The notes under the pieces: generated by a model | The model's input: only the letters and a program-made list of their open reading frames with translations | What the model was told of the DNA's origin: nothing | Database searches by the model: none | Translations under genes and position numbers: made by a program | Shown: one piece after another, positions 57,353 to 64,000 of the stretch | Numbering within the stretch: the stretch's first letter is position 1 | Layout of the letters: the number at the start of each line of letters is the position of its first letter | Assembly (NCBI RefSeq): GCF_015689335.1 | Contig: NZ_CP065053.1 | Location: forward strand, 1,612,001-1,676,000 | Direction: 5' to 3' | DNA: 64,000 nucleotides | From: Massilia antarctica | GTDB lineage: Bacteria > Pseudomonadota > Gammaproteobacteria > Burkholderiales > Burkholderiaceae_D

Positions 57353-59584
57353 TCAGCGAATTTCCTGCTGGACGTTGTTGCGGCGGTCCTGGCGGTCCTG
57401 GCGGTCCTCCTTCGCGCGCTCGCGCTTCTCGGCCTGCTCGGCTTGCTTCTGGAGCTGCTGCTGCACTTGCTGCGCTTGCGGTGGTTGCGCCTGCTGAGTT
57501 TGGCGTGACGCGGCTGCCGCGGCGGCCTCCCGCTGCTGGCGCTCGGCTTGCTGGCGGCGCTCATTGTCGGCGTCGCGCGCCTGGCGTTCCACCTGCTGCT
57601 GGCGTTCGGCCTGCTGGCGCCGCGCATTCTCGGCATCCTGCTGCTGGCGTTCGGCCTGCTGGCGCCGCGCATTGTCGGCGTCGCGCTGCTGGCGCTCGGC
57701 TTGCTGGCGGCGCTCGTTGTCGCCGTCGCGCTGTTGCCGCTCGGCTTGCAGACGGCGTTCGACCTCGGCGTCGCGCTGCACCCGCTCTACCTGCAGGCGC
57801 AGATTGGTGTCGCGCTGCTGGCGTTCAGCCTGCTGGCGATTGCTCATGTCGCGTTGCGCCTGCAATTGCGCATCGGCTTCGCGCTGGTGCCGCTCGTTGG
57901 CGATCGCTTGCTGGCGCTGGCCTTCGGCGCCGCGCAGGCGCTCCATCTCGGCCTCGCGCTGGCGATTGGTCTGCTCGGCTTCGCGCTGGCGCTGCTGGCC
58001 CTCGGTAAGGCGGCGGCCGTCGGCCTCCATGTCATGCTGGCGGCGCTCGTTGGCCAGGTCGCGCTCGCGCCGTTCGATTTCCGCTTCGCGCTGGCGCCGC
58101 TCCTTCTCGGCCAGGCTGCGCTGCGGTTCGCCCGGCGTGAGCACTTGCGGCGCCGGCATCGTGACGAGCGGACGCGGCACTTGCGGCGGGGTGCGCACCA
58201 GGCGCTCGTTATCGGATGGGCGGCCATCGCGGCGGCTGAACGGCAGCACCGGCTGGGCGCCGTTGGGCGGCACCGTGATGACGCGGCCCGGCCCGTTGCG
58301 GTCGGGACGGCCATCGCCATCGCGGTCGAAACGGTTGGACCAGTTGCCCTGCGGGCGAGGCGGCGCGGCGAACGGCGCGTTCTGCGTGGCCTGCGGCGTG
58401 AGCACGGGGCGCGGCGCGCGCGGCACCACGATCTGTTCGCGGCCGCCGAACAGGTTCAGGTTGACCACCGTCAAGCCATCGCGCCGCTGCGGACGATAGT
58501 CGGGGCGGGCGTAGCGGTTGTGGTAGCGCAGGTGTTCCGGCTGCAAATGGTAGCCGGGCACGAAGTTTTCGCCCGGATTGAGCGGATACCAGCCCTGCGC
58601 GGGCGCGGCGCGGCGCACGCCGTGGTCGTTGAAACTGAGGTTCCAGTTGCTGCCGCCGACCCAGCCCACCAGCGCCGGGGCCCATACCGGGCGCCCGATA
58701 TTGCGCCCGGGCGCCCACGACCAGCGCTGCCTGACCATCACCCAGCGCCCGTAGTGCGAGGGCGCGTAGCCCCAGGGGGCGTTGTCGACCCAGGTCCAGC
58801 CCCACGGCGCCAGGTAGGTCCAGCGGCCGTCGCGGTAGGGCACCCAATCGCTTGCCACGCGGCGCGGGGTCCACAGGGGGCCGTACTCGCTGTCGTCGCG
58901 CCACACGCCGTACTGGTCGAGTTCTTCGTAGCCGGTCATTTCGCTGGTGACGTAGCGGTCCGATGTGGTGCGCTGGTCGCGCTGATCGCGCTGCAGGGCC
59001 CACTCGTCGAAACCGTCGCGTACCGCCAATGCGGTGCGCACGTCGTCCTCGTGCATGTCGGCGCGCTTGCCGGCGCGCAGGGTCAGGCTGGCGCCGCCGC
59101 CGTCGACCTGGGCCACGCCCTCGAACACCGAGACGTTGGTGGTGTCGCGCACCCTTTCGGCATCGATGCGGATGCGGCCCACGTCGCGCATGTGCACCTG
59201 GCCTTGCGGCGTGCTCACTTCCAGGCCGCGCAGCACCTCGGCGTTGCGCACGCGGATGCTGGCGCTGCCGTAATGCAGGCGCAGGCGCACCGAATCGTCG
59301 TCGAGCTCGATGACTTCGAGCGAGGAATCGCTGTCGAGCCGCACCGAGGTCGAACCGATGCGGATTTCGGTACGGCCGTCGCGCCCCGTGTTGATCTGGC
59401 TTTTCGACGTCACCGGCCAGTTCACCAGCGCGGCCGTGGCTTCGTCGCCCACGTCGGTGCTGACATTGACCGGTCCCTGGGTCAGGGCGATGCGGCCCAC
59501 GCGCGCTGGTGTGTCGGCCAGCGCCAAGGTGGACATGGCGGAAAACGCCAGCAGCATCGCGGTTTTACGGAAAGGAAGGGTCAT
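57353..59584 (-). CDS. FecR-domain / DUF6600 exported protein with coiled-coil repeat tail
   Basis: Protein of 743 residues with signal peptide ending STLALAD. FecR-like beta domain near 25-190 (RVGRIALTQGPVNVSTDVG and EVSTPQGQVHMRDVGRIRI). A DUF6600-type Trp/Tyr-rich region near 220-350 follows (YGVWRDDSEYGPLWTPRRV, WTYLAPWGWTWVDNAPWG). RFDRDGDGRPDRNGPG near 420 resembles a calcium-binding thrombospondin-type repeat. From about 480 to the end the protein is Gln/Arg/Glu-rich, with near-identical units RRQQAERQQRDADNA predicted to form a long coiled coil. No membrane segment is seen after the signal. Confidence 0.85.
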   Translation of the reverse strand: MTLPFRKTAMLLAFSAMSTLALADTPARVGRIALTQGPVNVSTDVGDEATAALVNWPVTSKSQINTGRDGRTEIRIGSTSVRLDSDSSLEVIELDDDSVRLRLHYGSASIRVRNAEVLRGLEVSTPQGQVHMRDVGRIRIDAERVRDTTNVSVFEGVAQVDGGGASLTLRAGKRADMHEDDVRTALAVRDGFDEWALQRDQRDQRTTSDRYVTSEMTGYEELDQYGVWRDDSEYGPLWTPRRVASDWVPYRDGRWTYLAPWGWTWVDNAPWGYAPSHYGRWVMVRQRWSWAPGRNIGRPVWAPALVGWVGGSNWNLSFNDHGVRRAAPAQGWYPLNPGENFVPGYHLQPEHLRYHNRYARPDYRPQRRDGLTVVNLNLFGGREQIVVPRAPRPVLTPQATQNAPFAAPPRPQGNWSNRFDRDGDGRPDRNGPGRVITVPPNGAQPVLPFSRRDGRPSDNERLVRTPPQVPRPLVTMPAPQVLTPGEPQRSLAEKERRQREAEIERRERDLANERRQHDMEADGRRLTEGQQRQREAEQTNRQREAEMERLRGAEGQRQQAIANERHQREADAQLQAQRDMSNRQQAERQQRDTNLRLQVERVQRDAEVERRLQAERQQRDGDNERRQQAERQQRDADNARRQQAERQQQDAENARRQQAERQQQVERQARDADNERRQQAERQQREAAAAAASRQTQQAQPPQAQQVQQQLQKQAEQAEKRERAKEDRQDRQDRRNNVQQEIR
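57530..57800. repeat. In-frame repeats encoding the Arg-Gln-Ala-Glu coiled-coil units
   Basis: About six degenerate DNA units of 42-45 bp, each containing CGTTCGGCCTGCTGGCG or close variants, encode the 14-15-residue protein repeats. They stay in frame and are probably prone to copy-number change. Confidence 0.7.
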
Positions 59585-59716
59585 ACATGCTCCAGGGACG
59601 GACGAAGGACGTCGTCCACTTGTAACGCACGAGGGCGCGAGCGGACGACACGGGTTACAAACAGTTGCACATTCTGCGCTACTGTTACCTCTTGAGCAAC
59701 TGAGCAGCTGAGAAAC

Positions 59717-60358
59717 TCAAGCGTGGTTGCCGCGCTTGACGAAGAACAGGGCGCCGCCGATGCATGCGAGCACGGCGCCGAAGAAGCGGTTTTGCTTGCG
59801 CACGGCGCCGGCATCGCGGAAATAGTGCTGCATGGACGAGGCCAGGAAGGCATAGCCGTGCATGACGATGGTATCGATGGTCAGCATGGTGGCGGCCAGG
59901 ATGGCGAGCTGCGGCAGCAGCGGCAGGCTATTCGAAATAAACGTCGGCAGCACCGCGACCATGAAAATGATGCCTTTGGGATTGGTGGCATTGGTCAGGA
60001 AGCCGGTCAGCAGGCGCTTTTGCCAGGATGGATGGGCCAGCACGGGCGCCTCGGCGCGGCTGGCGCCGGCGACCACCGGAGCGCGCCATTGCTGCACGCC
60101 CAGATACATCAGGTACAGGGCGCCGACGGTCTTGACGATATTGAACGCCAGTTCCGACGCCAGCAGCAGCGAACCGACCCCGGCGCCGGCGATGGCGAAT
60201 ACCAGCAGCAGCCCGCATTGCAGGCCGGCCACGGTGGCGCTGGCTTTCCTGAAGCCGTAGGCCAGGCCGTGCGACATCGCCAGTACGGCGCCGGAACCGG
60301 GCGAAATGGCGATCAGCGAACCGGCGATGACGAAGGCAATCCAGGTGGCAAGCGGCAT
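59717..60358 (-). CDS. LysE/RhtB-family amino-acid exporter
   Basis: Inner-membrane protein of 213 residues with six hydrophobic segments. FVIAGSLIAISPGSGAVLAMSHGLAYGFRKA is the LysE N-terminal signature and FLTNATNPKGIIFMVAVLPTF the middle one. The family exports amino acids such as homoserine or threonine; specificity is not predictable here. Confidence 0.9.
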   Translation of the reverse strand: MPLATWIAFVIAGSLIAISPGSGAVLAMSHGLAYGFRKASATVAGLQCGLLLVFAIAGAGVGSLLLASELAFNIVKTVGALYLMYLGVQQWRAPVVAGASRAEAPVLAHPSWQKRLLTGFLTNATNPKGIIFMVAVLPTFISNSLPLLPQLAILAATMLTIDTIVMHGYAFLASSMQHYFRDAGAVRKQNRFFGAVLACIGGALFFVKRGNHA

Positions 60359-60452
60359 GGGGAGTGTGGTGCGGAGAATGGGGAGACAAACAGGATACAA
60401 CAAGATACGGCGGGATGCAGAAGGGTGTGGCAGGAGGGTAAACACGCGGCAG

Positions 60453-60495
60453 CTGAAGCGGCGAAGCCGGTCCGGGACCGACGCCGCCGCTTCAG
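60453..60495. terminator. Large hairpin downstream of the HU gene
   Basis: CTGAAGCGGCG (60453-60463) and CGCCGCTTCAG (60485-60495) form an 11-bp outer stem, with an inner CGGTCC/GGACCG stem. It lies 30 bp after the HU stop codon on the minus strand. Confidence 0.6.
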
Positions 60496-60524
60496 GCCGC
60501 GCGCAGAGTCGCTTGCGTTGCCGC

Positions 60525-60809
60525 TTACTTCTTCTTCGGGTTGACCGCAGCCTTCAGGGTCGCGCCAGCCGAAAATTTAGGCGACTTCGACGCAGCGATC
60601 TTGATCGCTTCGCCAGTCGATGGATTGCGGCCCTTGCGCGCAGCGCGCTTGGCAACGGAGAACGTACCGAAACCGGTGATACCGACCGTGTCGCCTTTTT
60701 TCAGACGCTCGGTGATGATATCGATGATCGTGTTCACCGCGCTGTTGGCAGCTGCGCCGGACATTTCTGTACGCTTCGCAAATTCCGCAATCAGTTCGCC
60801 TTTTTTCAT
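60525..60809 (-). CDS. hupB: DNA-binding protein HU
   Basis: Protein of 94 residues: MKKGELIAEFAKRTEMSGAAANSAVNTIIDIITE helix pair, then GFGTFSVAKRAARKGRNPSTGEAIKI with the beta-arm proline and KAAVNPKKK tail. A classic nucleoid protein of the HU family. GGGAGG precedes the start. Confidence 0.95.
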   Translation of the reverse strand: MKKGELIAEFAKRTEMSGAAANSAVNTIIDIITERLKKGDTVGITGFGTFSVAKRAARKGRNPSTGEAIKIAASKSPKFSAGATLKAAVNPKKK

Positions 60810-60838
60810 AAAAATCCTCCCGTGTTAAAAGAGCGGGA

Positions 60839-60866
60839 AGATTAGCATAATTATTGCCTAGTGTAA
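60839..60866 (-). promoter_or_regulatory. Promoter of the HU gene
   Basis: On the minus strand TTACAC (60861-60866) and TAATCT (60839-60844) are separated by 16 bp, within an AT-rich patch 30 bp upstream of the start codon. Confidence 0.5.
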
Positions 60867-60968
60867 TAAATTCCGAAGAGTACGCGCAAAAGTAAGCCCC
60901 GCTGTGACTGGATCACGACGATATCGGGGCCTGGCGTGCGCGCCCGGAAAAGCGCGGCGCGAGCATGT

Positions 60969-60987
60969 GGCCGATGGATAATCGGCC
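60969..60987. terminator. Hairpin downstream of the BrnA-like gene
   Basis: GGCCGAT and ATCGGCC form a 7-bp stem with a 5-nt loop, 46 bp after the BrnA-like stop (minus strand), without a T-run. Confidence 0.4.
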
Positions 60988-61032
60988 GCGCCGCGCTGCG
61001 CGGCGGCACGCAGCGGGCGGCGGCGCCGGCGC

Positions 61033-61242
61033 TTACTCGGCCAGCGCGGCCTCGGGACGCGCCTGCGGCAGGCGGGTGCGCAGGGCGGCGTTGATCAGGG
61101 TCTGGTACCCCTTGCCGCTTTGCTCGGAGAGCCAGCGGAACTGCTGCAATACCTCGTCGTCGAGGTAGATGGTGATGCGCGTCTTGCGCTTGACCGGGCG
61201 GGCGGCATTGGCGGTGGTGGAAAAATCGTACTCGGATTTCAT
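61033..61242 (-). CDS. BrnA-like / CopG-type ribbon-helix-helix protein (orphan antitoxin)
   Basis: Protein of 69 residues. The start KSEYDFSTTANAARP and the core KRKTRITIYLDDEVLQQFRWLSEQSGKGYQTLINAALRTRL match BrnA-type antitoxins, which bind DNA as dimers and pair with BrnT toxins. No BrnT-like gene lies on either side, so it is an orphan. The long upstream extension of the frame lacks conserved sequence, so the start is set at 61242. Confidence 0.8.
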   Translation of the reverse strand: MKSEYDFSTTANAARPVKRKTRITIYLDDEVLQQFRWLSEQSGKGYQTLINAALRTRLPQARPEAALAE

Positions 61243-61475
61243 GGGTTGCCTCGCTTTACATCGTATGGTTGGCTTGCGTGCTGGGAATCGCTCAGGGCAG
61301 GCCCGGGTTGCATCGAAAATTGCCGGGCCTGGCACTGATGTCACTATACGTACATGACACGGCGGCAAGTCCGGCAAAGCGACGAGTTGCAGATTCCGGG
61401 GGGTGAAATGCAAAAAGCGGGGCTGAACGGACTCGGGTTAAGATGCACGCTTTCGACCAATGTGGAGCAGGAAAG

Positions 61476-62408
61476 ATGGCTGCAAGCAGTTTGTTGGCAT
61501 TAATCGACGACATCGCGTCCATCCTCGACGATGTCGCCGTGATGAGCAAAGTGGCGGCCAAGAAGACCGCCGGGGTGCTCGGCGACGACCTGGCGCTCAA
61601 TGCCCAGCAGGTCACGGGCGTGAAAGCCGAGCGCGAATTGCCGGTGGTGTGGGCGGTGGCGCTCGGCTCGCTCAAGAACAAGGCGATCCTGGTGCCGGCC
61701 GCGCTGGCCATCAGCGCCTTGCTGCCGCAGGCGATCACGCCGCTGCTGATGGTCGGCGGGGCCTACCTGTGCTTCGAGGGCTTCGAGAAGATCGCCCATA
61801 AATACCTGCACAGCCCGGATGAAGACGCGGCCCACCACGAGCAGCTGGTCAAGGCGCTGTCCGACGAATCGGTCGACCTGGTCGCCCTGGAGAAGGAAAA
61901 AATCACGGGCGCGGTGCGCACCGACTTCATTTTGTCGGCCGAGATCATCGTCATCTCGCTCGGCACGGTCGAAGGGGCGCCGTTCGGGCAGCAGGTCACG
62001 GTGCTGGTGGCCATTGCGTTCATCATGACGGTCGGCGTGTACGGGCTGGTGGCCGGGATCGTCAAGCTGGACGATGCCGGGCTGTATTTGAGCAAGCGCG
62101 ACGGCGCGGCCGCGCGCGCCGTCGGCCGCCTGCTGCTGGCGGCCGCGCCCAAGCTGATGAAGACCCTGTCGGTGGTCGGCACGGCGGCCATGTTCATGGT
62201 CGGCGGCGGCATCCTGGAGCACGGCTTCGGCGTGCTCCACCATGTGGTCGAGAACGCGGCCCAGGCGGCCGGCGCGGTGGCCGGCATCGGCCCCGTGCTC
62301 AAGGCGGTCGTGCCGACCCTGATCGACGCCGTCATCGGCGTGATTGCCGGCGCCCTGGTGCTGGCCGGGGTCACCGTCGGCCAGCGCCTGTTCAAAAGGA
62401 AAGGCTAG
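61476..62408 (+). CDS. DUF808 (YedI-like) inner-membrane protein
   Basis: Protein of 310 residues with several membrane segments. The N-terminal MAASSLLALIDDIASILDDVAVMSKVAAKKTAGVLGDDLALNAQQVTG and the later GAYLCFEGFEKIAHKYLH are DUF808 hallmarks. Function unknown; relatives are called YedI. The AGGAAAG before ATG 61476 fixes the start. Confidence 0.9.
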   Translation: MAASSLLALIDDIASILDDVAVMSKVAAKKTAGVLGDDLALNAQQVTGVKAERELPVVWAVALGSLKNKAILVPAALAISALLPQAITPLLMVGGAYLCFEGFEKIAHKYLHSPDEDAAHHEQLVKALSDESVDLVALEKEKITGAVRTDFILSAEIIVISLGTVEGAPFGQQVTVLVAIAFIMTVGVYGLVAGIVKLDDAGLYLSKRDGAAARAVGRLLLAAAPKLMKTLSVVGTAAMFMVGGGILEHGFGVLHHVVENAAQAAGAVAGIGPVLKAVVPTLIDAVIGVIAGALVLAGVTVGQRLFKRKG

Positions 62409-62433
62409 CGGGCAGGCTTGAGCGCCGCCCGTC

Positions 62434-63150
62434 TCACCCGACGATTTCCGTCACGCTCAGGTGACGCACGAGGAACAGGCGGTTGGCGGCGCCGGACGCC
62501 TTCATCTTCTCGAAAAGCAGCGTGCCATGAATGATCTTGCTCACCTCGTCGTTCAGCAGTTGGGGCGGAAACGAGGTGATATTGGCGATGGCAATCGAGG
62601 TTTTTCCGTAGGTATTCCACTTGGTGACCGTATTCGGAACCAGGCTCTGGACGATGGCACGCCTGGCCGCGGCGGCCATGTCGGGCGCCTTGTCCGAGAC
62701 ACTGACGGTAAAGGCATCGGCGATACGGCCGTGAAAGATGAAGTCGGGGGTGGCGCTGAGCGAGCATCGCGCGCCCTCGTCGTTGATGGCCCGTTCCAGC
62801 CACGGTTTCTGCTCTTCGCCGCTCAGGTCATCCCAGTTTCGATAGTGCGGATCATGCAGAGACATTGCCCGGCTGGCGATGGCCTCGCCGAAGGCGGTGG
62901 CGGCACCGGTACCGCGCTTGTTGGCGTAATTGTTGTGTTGCAAGGTGAACTCGGCCGCGCGGACATCGTGCAGCGCTGCGTGCGCGCGCACACTTGCCGC
63001 GGCAAGATTGCGCGCGTCAGGCAAATCCAGATAACTTCCGATTTGCCTGACCAGGCCCGATGGCAAAGCCTCGAAGCCGCAGCGATGCTGGGCCAGATGA
63101 CCGAAATAGGTGCGCCCGCAATGGGCGCAGGTTGACGCTGTCGCTGACAT
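62434..63150 (-). CDS. Zinc-finger plus F-box-like domain protein
   Basis: Protein of 238 residues. CAHCGRTYFGHLAQHRC (Cys8, Cys11, His22, Cys24) looks like a short zinc finger. It is followed by FEALPSGLVRQIGSYLDLPDARNLAAASVRAHAAL (about residues 26-60), an F-box-like pattern (LPxxLxxxIxSYL, then DxxxLxxxS). The C-terminal 170 residues show no repeat or known domain. In eukaryotes F-boxes bind Skp1; bacterial ones occur mainly in effectors. GGAGG lies 4 nt before the ATG. No signal peptide is present. Confidence 0.72.
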   Translation of the reverse strand: MSATASTCAHCGRTYFGHLAQHRCGFEALPSGLVRQIGSYLDLPDARNLAAASVRAHAALHDVRAAEFTLQHNNYANKRGTGAATAFGEAIASRAMSLHDPHYRNWDDLSGEEQKPWLERAINDEGARCSLSATPDFIFHGRIADAFTVSVSDKAPDMAAAARRAIVQSLVPNTVTKWNTYGKTSIAIANITSFPPQLLNDEVSKIIHGTLLFEKMKASGAANRLFLVRHLSVTEIVG

Positions 63151-63456
63151 AAAGCCTCCATGGGTAAGAATCGATGGCGCCGCGCCGGCCGCGCGGCATC
63201 CCGATCCACCATAGACCAGGCCCGCGCCGCGAACAATCTTCATTAGGATGATTAGGCGGCGGGGCGGCTCACTGCCCGAACTTACGCGGAACTGACAGCT
63301 GCCATCAAACTGTTGTTATCAGCTCTGCATACTCCTTTTCGGAATTGACATTGGCAAATCTTCGTCCCAGTATGGTCCGGTAAGATTTCGGCTATTTACA
63401 TGATTGAGTTGATAGGTTGAGTTAAAACAAATTAATATTTCACCATGGGAGCAGGT
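63151..63456. other. Divergent intergenic region
   Basis: This 306-bp gap between the F-box-like gene and the receptor gene has no gene. It becomes AT-rich near 63390-63440, presumably the receptor promoter. No operator was identified. Confidence 0.5.
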
Positions 63457-64000
63457 ATGCAGACAACATTCGCACCGAAGAAGCACGTATTGGCATTATC
63501 GATTGCAGCGCTGTTCGCCACTGGCGCGGCGATCGCCCAGGACGCAGCACCGAATGACACTTCAAATACCGTGGTCGTGACCGGCACCCGCGTGGCCAAC
63601 CGCACCGCCCTCGACACCGCCTCCCCGGTCGACATCATCTCGGCCGAATCGCTCAAGAATTCCGGCACCACCGAAATCAACCAGGCCCTGGCCGTGGCCC
63701 TGCCGTCGCTGAACTTCCCGCGCCCGGGCCTGGCCGACGGCACCGACACCATCCGCCCCGCCACCCTGCGCGGCATGGCGCCCGACCAGACCCTGGTGCT
63801 GGTGAACTCGAAACGCCGCCACGCATCGTCCCTGGTAAACGTGAACGGCACCATCGGGCGCGGCTCGGCCGCCGTCGACCTGAACACGATCCCGACCGCG
63901 ATCGTCAAGAATATCGAAGTGCTGCGCGATGGCGCGGCCGCCCAGTACGGCTCGGATGCGATTTCCGGCGTGGTCAACCTGCGCCTGCGCAGCAACCGCG
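63457..64000 (+). CDS. TonB-dependent outer-membrane receptor (5' part, cut by window end)
   Basis: The first 181 residues are visible. The signal peptide ends GAAIAQ. The plug domain follows: TVVVTGTRVANRTALDTASPVDIISAESLKNSGTTEINQAL, RGMAPDQTLVLVNSKRRH and IEVLRDGAAAQYGSDAISGVVNLRLR. The beta-barrel lies beyond the window. The ligand cannot be judged from this part. GGAGCAGGT precedes the ATG at 63457; ATG at 63444 is out of frame. Confidence 0.93.
   Translation, partial: MQTTFAPKKHVLALSIAALFATGAAIAQDAAPNDTSNTVVVTGTRVANRTALDTASPVDIISAESLKNSGTTEINQALAVALPSLNFPRPGLADGTDTIRPATLRGMAPDQTLVLVNSKRRHASSLVNVNGTIGRGSAAVDLNTIPTAIVKNIEVLRDGAAAQYGSDAISGVVNLRLRSNR

Noticed and set aside
57530..57800. 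Possible CRISPR or non-coding minisatellite
   Set aside because: Repeats are in frame and encode the coiled-coil tail of the FecR-domain protein.

Overview
The window reads as a chromosomal stretch of a GC-rich, Gram-negative betaproteobacterium. A Burkholderiales member of the Oxalobacteraceae (Massilia/Duganella-like) is my inference. It rests on the rsmI / lpoA-yraN-diaA-dolP block, ybeD-lipB-lipA, a PEP-CTERM protein, DUF3034 and DUF4139 proteins, a leucine (liu) operon, a short beta-type LpoA and many outer-membrane lipoproteins. No replication origin, rRNA or complete insertion sequence was seen.

Region 1 (1-11.3 kb) is a minus-strand cell-wall salvage operon. It runs GntR regulator, MurQ etherase, AmpG-like permease, NagX/COG4299 membrane protein, GHL10 glycan hydrolase lipoprotein, BadF-type sugar kinase, AmiD amidase lipoprotein and VanX-type D-Ala-D-Ala dipeptidase. 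A DadA-like D-amino-acid dehydrogenase diverges from the regulator. Together they could trim peptidoglycan, import the sugars, phosphorylate them, open the MurNAc-6P ether and oxidise D-Ala. A PIN-domain toxin-antitoxin pair, bounded by 17-bp transposon-like inverted repeats, sits between the regulator and murQ.

Region 2 (11.3-13.8 kb) holds a DUF2283 protein, an orphan AbiEi-type antitoxin/regulator with operator-like palindromes and an overlapping 49-codon ORF, and a YchJ-like protein.

Region 3 (13.8-24.6 kb) is one long plus-strand operon. The leucine-degradation genes mccB/liuB, liuC, liuD and liuE surround a full biotin branch (bioA-bioF-bioD-bioB). The biotin-dependent carboxylase is therefore made alongside its cofactor. 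A 2-hydroxyacid dehydrogenase lies before liuE.

Region 4 (24.6-35 kb) has a tandem REP-like array, tRNA-Pro, a TonB-like Pro-rich protein, two exported hydrolases with an OhrR/MarR-type regulator and shared operator sequences, the conserved rsmI / lpoA-yraN-diaA-dolP block, a TlpA-like thioredoxin, a DUF3034 protein and an ECF sigma/anti-sigma pair.

Region 5 (35-47.7 kb) contains an exported truncated haemoglobin, a triple-PAS hybrid histidine kinase, a hotdog thioesterase, DUF1287 and DUF4139 proteins, two small lipoproteins, a LysR/metallo-hydrolase divergent pair, a PEP-CTERM protein, an unrecognised two-gene cassette and an alpha/beta hydrolase.

Region 6 (47.7-64 kb) opens with a convincing c-di-GMP-I (GEMM) riboswitch ahead of an unknown secreted protein and an orphan secretin. 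Then come lipA-lipB, a DinJ/YafQ toxin-antitoxin pair, a TauD-plus-ABC sulfonate cluster, ybeD, a FecR/DUF6600 protein with a long coiled-coil repeat tail, a LysE exporter, HU, an orphan BrnA-like antitoxin, DUF808, a zinc-finger plus F-box-like protein and the start of a TonB-dependent receptor cut by the window end.
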